From positions 124,001 to 188,000 of the forward strand of contig NZ_FOBF01000005.1 of NCBI RefSeq assembly GCF_900109355.1: a stretch of DNA of 64,000 nucleotides. The letters run 5' to 3'. The notes beneath the pieces are model-generated. The model worked only from the letters and a program-made list of their open reading frames with translations, had not been told where the DNA came from and ran no database searches. Source of the stretch: Nonomuraea pusilla (lineage in GTDB: Bacteria; Actinomycetota; Actinomycetes; Streptosporangiales; Streptosporangiaceae). Both the position numbers and the translations under genes were made by a program. The first letter of the stretch is position 1; the number at the start of each line of letters is the position of its first letter. Shown piece after piece: positions 48,545 through 57,285 of this stretch.

Positions 48545-49954
48545 GTGGCGCTGGTCGCTGGGGTCGATTCCTCCACGCAGAGTTGCAAGGTCGTCATCCG
48601 CGACGCGGACACCGGCGAGCTGGTACGGCAGGGCCGCGCCGCCCACCCCGAGGGCACCGAGGTCGATCCGTCCCACTGGTGGGCCGCGCTGCTGCGCGCC
48701 GTCGACGAGGCCGGCGGGCTCGACGACGTGGCGGCCGTCAGCGTCGCGGGGCAGCAGCACGGCATGGTCTGCCTCGACGAGTCGGGCGCCGTCGTACGCG
48801 ACGCCCTGCTGTGGAACGACACCCGCTCGGCCGGCGCCGCCGCCGAGCTGGTCGCCGAGCTGGGCGGGCCGCGGGCGTGGGCCGAGGCTGTGGGCAGCGT
48901 GCCGGTGGCCTCGTTCACGGTGACGAAGCTGCGCTGGCTGGCCGAGCACGAGCCCGCCAACGCCGCGCGCACGGCCGCCGTCTGCCTGCCGCACGACTGG
49001 CTGACCTGGCGGCTCGCCGGCGCGCTCGCCGCCGGGCCGCGCGCCGCCTGGGACGACGCGCCGCCGCCCGCGCTCGACCGCCTCACCACCGACCGGGGCG
49101 ACGCCTCGGGCACCGGCTACTGGTCGCCCGCCACCGGCGCGTACCGCGCCGACCTGCTCAAGGCCGCGTTCGGCGCGGTGCCGCTGCTGCCCCGCGTGCT
49201 CGGCCCGGAGGAGGCCGCGTACGCCGGCGGCCCCGTCATGATCGCGGCGGGCACCGGCGACAACATGGCGGCCGCGCTCGGCGTGGGCGCCGGGCCGGGT
49301 GACGTCGTCGTGTCGCTGGGCACGTCCGGCACGGCGTTCGCGGTGGCGGGCACGCCGAGCGCCGACGCCACCGGCGCGGTGGCCGGGTTCGCCGACGCCA
49401 CCGGGCGGTTCCTGCCGCTCGTCTGCACGCTCAACGCGGCCCGCGTGCTCGACGCCGCCGCGAGGATGGCCGGGGTCGGCCTCGACGCGCTCGGGGAGCT
49501 TGCGCTCCAGGCGCCGCCCGGGGCGGGCGGGCTGACGCTGGTGCCGTACCTGGAGGGGGAGCGCACCCCGAACCGGCCCACGGCGACCGGCTCGCTCCAC
49601 GGCCTCACCCTGGCCACCTCCACCCCCGCGCACCTGGCCCGCGCGGCGGTCGAGGGCATGCTGTGCGGCCTCGCCGACGCGCTCGACGCCCTCGGCACGC
49701 GGCCTGAGCGGGTGCTGCTGATCGGGGGCGCCGCCCGTTCCGAGGCGGTGCGGCGCATCGCGCCGGCCGTCTTCGGGGTGCCCGTCACGGTGCCGCCGCC
49801 CGGTGAGTACGTCGCCGACGGCGCCGCCTTCCAGGCCGCCTCGCTCCTCACGTCCCCCGCCTGGCAGGCCGCCGACACGGCCGTGTACGAAGCGCCGCCC
49901 GTCCCCGAGATCCGCGAACGCTACGCCCGCGCCACCGCACACGTCCTCGACTGA
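48545..49954 (+). CDS. xylB: Xylulokinase (FGGY sugar kinase)
   Basis: 469 residues from GTG 48545 (aggag, 8 nt). FGGY fold: [20 protein letters not shown] (phosphate loop), [27 protein letters not shown], the catalytic-type [20 protein letters not shown] and [11 protein letters not shown], and ADP loop [12 protein letters not shown]. It phosphorylates D-xylulose to D-xylulose 5-phosphate. No isomerase or transporter genes are adjacent. Confidence 0.92.
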   Translation: MALVAGVDSSTQSCKVVIRDADTGELVRQGRAAHPEGTEVDPSHWWAALLRAVDEAGGLDDVAAVSVAGQQHGMVCLDESGAVVRDALLWNDTRSAGAAAELVAELGGPRAWAEAVGSVPVASFTVTKLRWLAEHEPANAARTAAVCLPHDWLTWRLAGALAAGPRAAWDDAPPPALDRLTTDRGDASGTGYWSPATGAYRADLLKAAFGAVPLLPRVLGPEEAAYAGGPVMIAAGTGDNMAAALGVGAGPGDVVVSLGTSGTAFAVAGTPSADATGAVAGFADATGRFLPLVCTLNAARVLDAAARMAGVGLDALGELALQAPPGAGGLTLVPYLEGERTPNRPTATGSLHGLTLATSTPAHLARAAVEGMLCGLADALDALGTRPERVLLIGGAARSEAVRRIAPAVFGVPVTVPPPGEYVADGAAFQAASLLTSPAWQAADTAVYEAPPVPEIRERYARATAHVLD

Positions 49955-50035
49955 GGACGCCCGAGGACGCCCGAGGACGCCCGAGGACGCCCGGAGGACG
50001 CCCGAGGACGCCCGGAGGACGTCGGAGGACGGCTG
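49952..50035 (+). repeat. 11-12-bp tandem repeats after xylB
   Basis: gaggacgccc with c or cg spacing occurs at least seven times in ~75 bp, grading into cggaggacgtcggaggacgg. It starts exactly at the xylB stop codon. Typical slippage array. Confidence 0.8.
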
Positions 50036-50206
50036 GAGATGGCTGCACGGCGGAGGTGGGCGGCTGAGGGGAGCTGTGGCGCCGCAACGGTGGTGACGGC
50101 GGGGGCGGCCTCAGGGTGTGCGGGGTGGCCAACCAGGGGAGAGTCAGGGTCGCCTCAGGGAGGTCGCCGGATGTGGCGGTACGTCCCCTGACGCGACAGT
50201 TGGGGC

Positions 50207-50977
50207 ATGCCCGCTGACACGCTCGCCCCGCCCCGCCAGGCCCACGACCCCGACCGCCGGCCGGGGCCTGACGCCGCCGCGGGGCGCCGGCCCGGCGGCC
50301 CGTCACCGCGGGGGCGGCGCGCGAGGGCCTACCCGGTGGCGGCCTGCCTCGCGATCCTGTTCGCGGCGGTGGCGGTGCTGGTGGGGCAGTTCGGCCCCGA
50401 CCCGGAGCTGGACCCGTTGACGGTGACGGTCAGCGAGTACGCCGTGGCCGACCGCGGGGGCGTCACGGAGATCGCGATGGCGGTGCTGGGCCTGGGGTCG
50501 CTGGCGCTGCTGGCGGGGCTGCGGGCGGCGGGGGCGCCGGTCCGCGGCCTGCCGGAGCGGCTGCTGCTGGTGTGGTCGGTCGCGCTGCTGGTGGCGGCGG
50601 CGGTCCCGACGACGCCGTTCGGCGGCGATCTGGACGTCGCGGCGCAGATCCACCGCTGGGTGTCGGTGGCGGCGTTCGTCAGCCTGCCGGCCATGGGGGC
50701 GCTGCTGGTGCCGAGGCTGACGGCGGACGCGGCGTGGAAGCCGGTGGCGCGGGCCGTGGAGTGGGTGTCGCTGGCGTGCGGCTTCGGGCTGCTGGCGATC
50801 ACGTACGTGGCGCTACCGGGCCAGCGGGTGCTGATCGGGCTGGTGGAGCGGCTGCTGCTGGTGGCGGAACTGTCTCTGCTGGGGGTGCTCGCGGCGTGGC
50901 TGGCCTGGCTGATGTGGAACCCAAAGGCCACGCGAGCGCTCAATTTCCCGACATATCACAGATTTATCGCTAGTTGA
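50207..50977 (+). CDS. DUF998-type membrane protein
   Basis: 256 residues from ATG 50207. A Pro/Arg-rich cytoplasmic head of ~40 residues is followed by six helices (VAACLAILFAAVAVLVGQFG; AVLGLGSLALLAGLRAAGA; LLLVWSVALLVAAAVPTTPF; and later segments). The DP-x-x-x-x-x-V-S-E-Y pattern in the first loop (LDPLTVTVSEYAV) is characteristic of DUF998. The biochemical role is unknown. It precedes conservon 1 by 62 bp. Confidence 0.85.
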   Translation: MPADTLAPPRQAHDPDRRPGPDAAAGRRPGGPSPRGRRARAYPVAACLAILFAAVAVLVGQFGPDPELDPLTVTVSEYAVADRGGVTEIAMAVLGLGSLALLAGLRAAGAPVRGLPERLLLVWSVALLVAAAVPTTPFGGDLDVAAQIHRWVSVAAFVSLPAMGALLVPRLTADAAWKPVARAVEWVSLACGFGLLAITYVALPGQRVLIGLVERLLLVAELSLLGVLAAWLAWLMWNPKATRALNFPTYHRFIAS

Positions 50978-51038
50978 TCTTAAATCGGGCTGTTTCGGTG
51001 CTATTCTCTCCGCGATCTTCTATGCGGGAGCAGGTGTC

Positions 51039-53222
51039 ATGGCATCGGGCAGATCCATCCGATTCAAGATTGCGACGCTGCTCGTCACCCCGCTGATCTC
51101 CCTGGTCGCGCTCTGGGGCTTCGCGGCGAGCACGACGTCGGGCGAGGCCATGAACCTGCTCAAGGTCGAGACCATCTGGTCCGACGTCATCAACAACAGC
51201 GACGCCCTCGTCGCCGAGCTCCAGAACGAGCGCCTCGCGTCGGCCGAGCAGATCGCGGGCACCGCCGCGGACCCGTCCGCGCTGGCGAACGCGCGGGCCA
51301 AGGTCGACAGGATCAGGAAGATCCTCACCGTGAGCGCCACCGGCGAGCGCGCGCAGTCGGTGCTGAACGCCGACATGAAGAGCCAGCTCCAGGAGGTGTT
51401 CGCCGCGGTCGAGCGGCTGCCGGAGATCCGCCACAAGGTCGACGCCCGCAGGCTCACCCCCGCCACCCTCATCGAGGAGTACGCGTCGATCGCCGAGTCG
51501 ATCCACCTGCTGTACTCCCGGTTGAGCGTCAGCACCGACGTCCGGCTGGCGTTGCAGGCGCAGGGCCTGATCACCGCGGACGAGACCAGGGAGCTGCTCA
51601 GCCGCGAGCACGCCCTCATCGTGGCCACGGACGGCAAGGCGTCGATGCGGGACCTGCACCTGCTGGCCGGGCTCGACGCCACCCGCACCCACCTGTTCCC
51701 CAAGGCGCTGGCCAACTTCGACACGGAGCTGCGCTTCCCGTTCGAGAAGCTGGCCTACTCCTCCAGGTACGTCACCATGGAGAACCTGCTGGAGGGCTAC
51801 ATCGACGGCCAGCCGATCGACGTGGACCTCTGGCGCGGCGTCGCCGACCCGGTGCTCCAGGAGCTCACGAAGGGCATCGGCAGCACCGGCACCAAGCTGC
51901 TCGCCAGGATGGAGCCCGCCGGCACCGCGATCCTCCTGCGCGCCGGCGTCGCGGGCGCGCTCGGCCTCATCGCGGTCGTCGTCTCCGTCGTCGTCTCCAT
52001 CCGGGTCGGACGCAGGATCACCAGGGAGCTCGCGGCGCTGCGCCGCACCGCGCTCGACCTCGCCGAGATCCGCCTGCCTGACGTCGTGACGAAGCTGCGC
52101 AGGGGCGAGAGCGTGGACATCGCCGCCGAGGCGCCGCCCATCGAGGTGGGCAGGAACGCCACCAGCGAGGTCGCCGACCTGGCCGCCGCGTTCGACAGCG
52201 TCCAGCACACCGCCGTGGACGCCGCCGTGGAGCAGGCCAGGCTCCGCCACGGCGTCGCCGAGGCGCTGCGCAACCTGGCCAGGCGCAGCCAGTCGCTGCT
52301 CCAGCGCCAGCTCCGCCTGCTGGACGAGATGCAGCACCAGACCGAGGACCCCGAGGCGCTGGAGCACCTGTTCAAGCTCGACCACCTCACCACCCGCATG
52401 CGCCGCCACGCCGAGGGCCTGGTGCTGCTGTCGGGCGGCTCGGCGGGCCGCAGGTGGCGCGGCGCGATCCCGGTGGAGGACGTGCTGAACGGCGCCGCCG
52501 CCCAGGTCGAGGAGTACACCCGGGTACGGGTCTACCCGATGCCGGAGTGCGGCGTGTCGGGCGCGGCCGTGGCCGACCTGATGCACCTGTTCGCCGAGCT
52601 GATCGAGAACGCCACCCAGTTCTCGGCGCCGAGCAACGAGGTGTCGGTACGCGGCGAGATGGTCGGCAGGGGCTTCGCCGTCGAGATCGAGGACCGCGGC
52701 CTCGGCATGACCGACGAGATGCGCGATTCCATCAACGCGCGGCTGGCCAGCCCGCCGGAGTTCGACCCGGCGCAGACCGAGCGGCTGGGCTTCGCCGTCG
52801 CCGGCATGCTGGCCGCCAGGCACGGCGTCACGATCACGCTCAAGCCGTCGCCGTACGGGGGCACCACGGCGATCGTGCTGGTGCCGGGCACGCTGGTCGA
52901 ACCCATGGCGCCTGAGCCGCAGCCGCTGGAGTTCGAGCCGGTCACCGTGTCGGTGCTGCACACGGAGCACACCGGGCCCGGGATGCTGCCGCGCCGGGTC
53001 CGCACGTCCAAGCGCGATGCCCCCGCCCTGAACGAGGGCGAGGGGCTGCCCCGCCGCGAACGGCAGACGGGACTGCCGCAGCGGCTCAAGCAGGCGCCGC
53101 CTCCGCAGTCGCCGGCTGAGGAACGGTCGCCCGAGGAGGCCAGGGCGCTGCTGTCCTCGCTGCAGTCGGGCTGGCAGCGCGGGCGGCAGGACAGCGACCA
53201 GGATGGGGGATCTCGACCGTGA
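51039..53222 (+). CDS. cvnA: Conservon sensor CvnA (histidine-kinase-like), locus 1
   Basis: 727 residues from ATG 51039. Membrane helix (FKIATLLVTPLISLVALWGF), an external helical NIT-like sensor domain, a second helix (AGVAGALGLIAVVVSVVVSI), a HAMP-like linker, and a GHKL ATPase domain: LMHLFAELIENATQFSAPSN and AVEIEDRGLGM. The tail is Pro/Arg-rich (PALNEGEGLPRRERQTGLPQ). In conservons A senses and controls the GTPase. Here only CvnC follows. Confidence 0.9.
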   Translation: MASGRSIRFKIATLLVTPLISLVALWGFAASTTSGEAMNLLKVETIWSDVINNSDALVAELQNERLASAEQIAGTAADPSALANARAKVDRIRKILTVSATGERAQSVLNADMKSQLQEVFAAVERLPEIRHKVDARRLTPATLIEEYASIAESIHLLYSRLSVSTDVRLALQAQGLITADETRELLSREHALIVATDGKASMRDLHLLAGLDATRTHLFPKALANFDTELRFPFEKLAYSSRYVTMENLLEGYIDGQPIDVDLWRGVADPVLQELTKGIGSTGTKLLARMEPAGTAILLRAGVAGALGLIAVVVSVVVSIRVGRRITRELAALRRTALDLAEIRLPDVVTKLRRGESVDIAAEAPPIEVGRNATSEVADLAAAFDSVQHTAVDAAVEQARLRHGVAEALRNLARRSQSLLQRQLRLLDEMQHQTEDPEALEHLFKLDHLTTRMRRHAEGLVLLSGGSAGRRWRGAIPVEDVLNGAAAQVEEYTRVRVYPMPECGVSGAAVADLMHLFAELIENATQFSAPSNEVSVRGEMVGRGFAVEIEDRGLGMTDEMRDSINARLASPPEFDPAQTERLGFAVAGMLAARHGVTITLKPSPYGGTTAIVLVPGTLVEPMAPEPQPLEFEPVTVSVLHTEHTGPGMLPRRVRTSKRDAPALNEGEGLPRRERQTGLPQRLKQAPPPQSPAEERSPEEARALLSSLQSGWQRGRQDSDQDGGSRP

Positions 53223-53593
53223 GCCGCGAGCACGAGTGGATCGACGAGGAGGCGGGGCCGGTGGTGCGGCCGTACGCGGTGGCCCGCGGACGCACCAGGC
53301 CCTCCTCGCCCTCGCTCGACCTGCTGGCGAACGTCTCGCTGACCGGGCTGCCGGTGCCGGCGAAGGCGGAGCTGAGCGCGCAGCACCGCCGGCTCCTCGC
53401 CTGCCTGTCGGGCAGAGCCAGACCCGTCGCCGAGGCGGCGTCGGAGCTGGCCCTGCCGGTGGGCGTCGTCCGCGTGCTGCTGGGCGACCTGCTCGACCAC
53501 GGGCTGGTCGCGGTGCGCCCGCCTCTCACGAAGGGCAACTCGCCGACGGAGAGCCTGCTCCGCGAGGTCATCAACGGCCTGCGGGCGCTGTAG
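53219..53593 (+). CDS. cvnC: Conservon DUF742 protein CvnC, locus 1
   Basis: 124 residues; GTG 53219 overlaps the CvnA stop (GTGA). The DUF742 pattern is strict: EHEWIDEEAGPVVRPYAVAR, LSAQHRRLLACLSGRARPVA, EAASELALPVGVVRVLLGDL, LDHGLVAVRPP and LREVINGLRAL. It contains a winged-helix-like fold. No roadblock or GTPase gene follows. Convergent with conservon 2, whose CvnC shares the same C-terminus. Confidence 0.9.
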   Translation: MSREHEWIDEEAGPVVRPYAVARGRTRPSSPSLDLLANVSLTGLPVPAKAELSAQHRRLLACLSGRARPVAEAASELALPVGVVRVLLGDLLDHGLVAVRPPLTKGNSPTESLLREVINGLRAL

Positions 53594-53612
53594 CGCCCGG
53601 CCGCCGATCCCG

Positions 53613-54185
53613 CTAGCCCGCGGTGGCGAGCGTCCGCAGCGAGTGCTCGACCAGGGTGATCATCACTTCCTTGGCCGAGGAGCGCCGCCGCACGTCGCAC
53701 AGCATGACCGGCACGTCGTCGTCGAGGTCGAGCGCGATGCGGACGTCCTCGATGCTGTGGCGTTCGGCGCCGTCGAAGCAGTTGACGGCCACGACGAACG
53801 GCGTGCCGCGCTGCTCGAAGTAGTCGATGGAGGGGAAGCAGTCGGTCAGCCGCCGGGTGTCGGCGATGACGACGGCTCCGAGCGCGCCGTAGGACAGCTC
53901 GTCCCACATGAACCAGAACCGTTCCTGGCCGGGCGTGCCGAACAGGTAGACGACGAGGCCCTCACGGATGGTGATGCGGCCGAAGTCCATGGCGACGGTC
54001 GTGGTGGTCTTGCCCTCGACGCCGTCGAGGTCGTCGACGCCGATGCCGCGGTCGGACAGGACCTCCTCCGTGCGCAGTGGTTTGATCTCGCTGATCGACC
54101 CCACGAGAGTGGTCTTGCCCACGCCGAAACCCCCGGCGATGAGGATCTTGAGCGCGACAGGGTCCTCAGAGAGCACGGAGTCCAT
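53613..54185 (-). CDS. cvnD: Conservon small GTPase CvnD
   Basis: 190 residues from ATG 54185. Ras-like P-loop: KILIAGGFGVGKTTLVGSIS; the DFG-type switch region VAMDFGRITIREGLVVYLFG with TPGQERF (WDTAGQE equivalent); VNCFDG for NKxD. It is the downstream switch of the conservon. Overlaps CvnC by 20 nt. Confidence 0.95.
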   Translation of the reverse strand: MDSVLSEDPVALKILIAGGFGVGKTTLVGSISEIKPLRTEEVLSDRGIGVDDLDGVEGKTTTTVAMDFGRITIREGLVVYLFGTPGQERFWFMWDELSYGALGAVVIADTRRLTDCFPSIDYFEQRGTPFVVAVNCFDGAERHSIEDVRIALDLDDDVPVMLCDVRRRSSAKEVMITLVEHSLRTLATAG

Positions 54186-54528
54186 TGATCACTTCCTTGA
54201 GAATGCGCTCATTCGTCCGCGACCGTCCCGCTCTGGGCGACGTCACCGAGATGAGGCCGTGGTCACGCATGTCACCGAGCAGCACCCGGACGACGCCCAC
54301 GGGCAGGTCGAGCTCGACGGCCAGGTCGGCCAGGGAGATCGGGCTCTGCGCCGCCCGCAGGATGAGCGCCTGCTCGGGGCTGAGCTCGCCGGGAGGTTCG
54401 GCCCCGGCTCGCACGGTCGCGACGAGATCGATGTCCGCACCGGACGATCTCGTGCGACCGCGGATCAGAGCATACGGCCGGACGACCGGCCCGGCATCCT
54501 CATCGAACCATTGGGGGGTTTCGCTCAT
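54166..54528 (-). CDS. cvnC: Conservon DUF742 protein CvnC, locus 2
   Basis: 120 residues from ATG 54528 (ATGA overlap with CvnB). DUF742: PQWFDEDAGPVVRPYALIRG, SPEQALILRAAQSPISLADL, DLPVGVVRVLLGDMRDHGLI, ending LKEVINGLRAL. Nearly the same signature as the locus-1 copy but otherwise diverged. Confidence 0.93.
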   Translation of the reverse strand: MSETPQWFDEDAGPVVRPYALIRGRTRSSGADIDLVATVRAGAEPPGELSPEQALILRAAQSPISLADLAVELDLPVGVVRVLLGDMRDHGLISVTSPRAGRSRTNERILKEVINGLRAL

Positions 54529-54932
54529 GACGCTCCAGAGCGCGGGTTGGTGGTGATGTGCTGGCCGACACGCTTGACCAGCATCGCCATCTCGTAGGCG
54601 ATGTGCCCGACGTCCACGTTGGCCTCGGCGATGACGGCGAGGCAGGTGCCCTGGCCGGCCGCGGTGACGAAGAGGAACGCGTTCTCCATCTCCACGATGG
54701 TCTGGCGGACGTCGCCGCCGCCGAAGTGCCGCCCGGTGCCGCGGGCGAGGCTCTGGAAGCCGGAGGCCACGGCGGACAGGTGCTCGGCGTCCTCACGGGT
54801 CAGGCCCTTGGAGTGCCCGATGGCCAGGCCGTCGGTGGACAGGATCACGGCCTGCCGCACCGCCGCGACCCGGGTCGCCAGGTCGTCGAGCAGCCAGTTC
54901 AGCTCACCGGTGTTGGTCGTCTGCGCACTCAT
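54525..54932 (-). CDS. cvnB: Conservon roadblock/LC7 protein CvnB
   Basis: 135 residues from ATG 54932 (ATGA with CvnA). Roadblock fold: LNWLLDDLATRVAAVRQAVI, LSTDGLAIGHSKGLTREDAE, FLFVTAAGQGTCLAVIAEAN and DVGHIAYEMAMLVKRVGQHI. It acts as a GTPase-activating or scaffold partner of CvnD. Confidence 0.95.
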   Translation of the reverse strand: MSAQTTNTGELNWLLDDLATRVAAVRQAVILSTDGLAIGHSKGLTREDAEHLSAVASGFQSLARGTGRHFGGGDVRQTIVEMENAFLFVTAAGQGTCLAVIAEANVDVGHIAYEMAMLVKRVGQHITTNPRSGAS

Positions 54933-57076
54933 GCGTCCCCCTCATCGTTGGCCTCCTCCCGGGCGCGCTCCGTTCCCCGCTGGAAGGCGGAGAACAGGTC
55001 GCGCACCTCGTCGGGAGAGCGTTCCTTCTTCTCGTCCGGCTCGGCCGGCCGGTCTTCCGCCCGCGCCGCCCTGCCGGTCTGCCGCACCCGCCTGGGCAGC
55101 CCGGCGTGCGTGCCGGCGCTGACCACCGCGAGCGGCTTCTTCCTCGTACGGGCCGGCAGCCCCGGCTCCGCGTCGCCCTCGCCCCGCTCCGGCGCCGCCT
55201 GGTCGGCGAGGAGCGCCTTCGGCAGGAGCGCGATGGCCGTGGTACCGCCGAACGGCGAGCGCCGCAGCCGCACCTGGATGCCGTGCCGCTCGGCCAGCCT
55301 CGCCACCACGAACAGCCCGAGCCTGTCGCTGTCGGCCAGGTCGAACTCGGGCGGCCTGGCCAGCAGCGCGTTGTACGACGCGTACTCGGCGGCCGACATG
55401 CCGGGCCCGTGGTCCTCGACCTCGATCGCGTAGCCGTTGCTCACCAGGTCGCCGCGCACCTGCACCCTGGTGTCGGGCGGCGAGTAGATGGTGGCGTTCT
55501 CCAGCAGTTCGGCGACGAGGTGCGTGAGGTCGGCGGCGGCGCCGCCGTCGACGGAGGAGGCGGGCAGGTGGCGGCCGGTCTCGACGTCGATCCTCGTGTA
55601 GTCCTCGACCTCGGCGACGGCGGCCCTGACGATGTCGAGCACGGGCACCGGACGCCGCCAGGCCCGCGCGGGCGGGGCGCCCGACAGCACCAGCAGGCTC
55701 TCGGCGTGCCTGCGCATGCGGGTGGTCAGGTGGTCGAGCCGGAAGAGCTCCTCCAGCCGGTCGGGGTCGTGGGTGCGGCGCTGCATGCTGTCGAGCAGGG
55801 CGAGCTGGCGGTGCAGCAGGCCCTGCTTGCGCCGGGAGAGGTTGACGAACACCTGGCCGATGCCGCGGCGCAGCGCGGCCTGGCCGACGGCGGCGTTGAC
55901 GGCGGTGCGCTGTACGGAGCCGAACGCCCTCGCCACGTCGGTGATCTCGGCGGAGCCGTTCACCCTGATCGCCTTGGCCTCCTTACGCACGTCCACGTCG
56001 TCGCCCTTGCGCAGCCGTTCCACGAGGTCGGGGAGCCGGCGTTCCGACAGCTCCAGCGCCGCGGTACGCAGCGCGGCCAGCTCGCCGGCCAGGCGACGAC
56101 CGAAGCGTACCGAGATGATGATCGAGGCGAGAACCGCGACGAGGCCGAGACCCCCGGCCAGCGCGATCTTGACGATGACGACGGTGGCGGCGCTGGAGGC
56201 GCGGTCGGCGACGACCTGCGAGGACGCGGTGCCGAGCCGGTCCAGCTCGCCGCTGAGCCGGTCGACGGCGGACCGCCACGCCTCGGCGTCGGCGGGCGGC
56301 GCGCCGGTCTTGACGATCCTGGCCTCCATGGTGGCGAACGTCAGGAACGGCTCGCCGGCGAACACCTGCTCGTACGGCCGGCGCAGCTCCACGTCGAGGC
56401 CGGCGAGGCCGCGGGCGTGCAGGAACCTCCTGGAGGCGGCGTACTCGGTGAAGGCGGCGGTCTCGGGCTCGGTGAGGTGGTGGTCTATGAGGGCGCCGGC
56501 GACGAGGGCGTGCTCCCTGGAGATGGCCTCGCGGGCGTCGGCCATGGCCTGCAGCGAGCCGGCCTGCTGGTAGATCGTCAGGTCCGACACGGGGACGAGA
56601 TGGTCGTAGAGCGTGAAGAGCGCGTCGAGGAGGCGGTTGTACTCGGTCAGGCCGGCCAGGCGGGAGTCGATGCCGCCGTCGACGCCCTCGCGGACGGAGG
56701 CGAGGCGGCCGAGCTCGGTGAGGAGGACGTCGAGCGCGGCGCGCAGTTCGGGGTTGACGGCGCCGCCGGCCTCGGTGACGGCCTGCCGGAAGGCGGCGAG
56801 GGACTTGTCGGTGCGGCCGCGCTGGGCGGCGAGGTCGTCGGTCGGCTCACGGGTGGTGAGCGTCTCGGCGGTGCGCAGGCGCTCGGCCTGGAGCTGTAAG
56901 CCCAGGTCGGCCGAGGTGACGCCGATGGTGCGGTAGAGGGTGCCGGCCCGCAGGAGCGACTGGCCGTCACCCATCGTGAGGTTGAGGACGAAGCCCCAGA
57001 GCGCGCTGAGAGACAGGAGGGGTAGCAGCAGCAATAAGAAGATCTTGAACCGAATAGACCGGTTTCGCGAGCCCAT
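54929..57076 (-). CDS. cvnA: Conservon sensor CvnA, locus 2
   Basis: 715 residues from ATG 57076 (gaggttggg upstream). First helix FKIFLLLLLPLLSLSALWGF, a long helical external domain, second helix VVIVKIALAGGLGLVAVLAS, then a GHKL domain: LTHLVAELLENATIYSPPDT and AIEVEDHGPGM. The C-terminal tail is basic and Ser/Thr-poor. It heads the complete A-B-C-D operon. Its helices are clearly paralogous to the locus-1 sensor (both have ALWGF). Confidence 0.93.
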   Translation of the reverse strand: MGSRNRSIRFKIFLLLLLPLLSLSALWGFVLNLTMGDGQSLLRAGTLYRTIGVTSADLGLQLQAERLRTAETLTTREPTDDLAAQRGRTDKSLAAFRQAVTEAGGAVNPELRAALDVLLTELGRLASVREGVDGGIDSRLAGLTEYNRLLDALFTLYDHLVPVSDLTIYQQAGSLQAMADAREAISREHALVAGALIDHHLTEPETAAFTEYAASRRFLHARGLAGLDVELRRPYEQVFAGEPFLTFATMEARIVKTGAPPADAEAWRSAVDRLSGELDRLGTASSQVVADRASSAATVVIVKIALAGGLGLVAVLASIIISVRFGRRLAGELAALRTAALELSERRLPDLVERLRKGDDVDVRKEAKAIRVNGSAEITDVARAFGSVQRTAVNAAVGQAALRRGIGQVFVNLSRRKQGLLHRQLALLDSMQRRTHDPDRLEELFRLDHLTTRMRRHAESLLVLSGAPPARAWRRPVPVLDIVRAAVAEVEDYTRIDVETGRHLPASSVDGGAAADLTHLVAELLENATIYSPPDTRVQVRGDLVSNGYAIEVEDHGPGMSAAEYASYNALLARPPEFDLADSDRLGLFVVARLAERHGIQVRLRRSPFGGTTAIALLPKALLADQAAPERGEGDAEPGLPARTRKKPLAVVSAGTHAGLPRRVRQTGRAARAEDRPAEPDEKKERSPDEVRDLFSAFQRGTERAREEANDEGDA

Positions 57077-57285
57077 GTCCCAACCTCGAATCGAGGGGCA
57101 TTTCCACGCCTCGTGTAAACACACCTCCGGAAGATCGCACAGGAGACTAGCACCGATTATGCATCCGGCGCAGTGGGAGGAACGGGTTCATTACCGTGAC
57201 TATTGGGGCAACCCCCAAGAACCTCCCCAAGGACGCCTCAGCGCCTCAGCTCCTCGACGGCACCAAGCCCGAGCGCCCCAGCGCC

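Noticed and set aside
53593-53613. Terminator between the convergent conservons
   Set aside because: Only 19 bp separate the stops and no clean hairpin is present.
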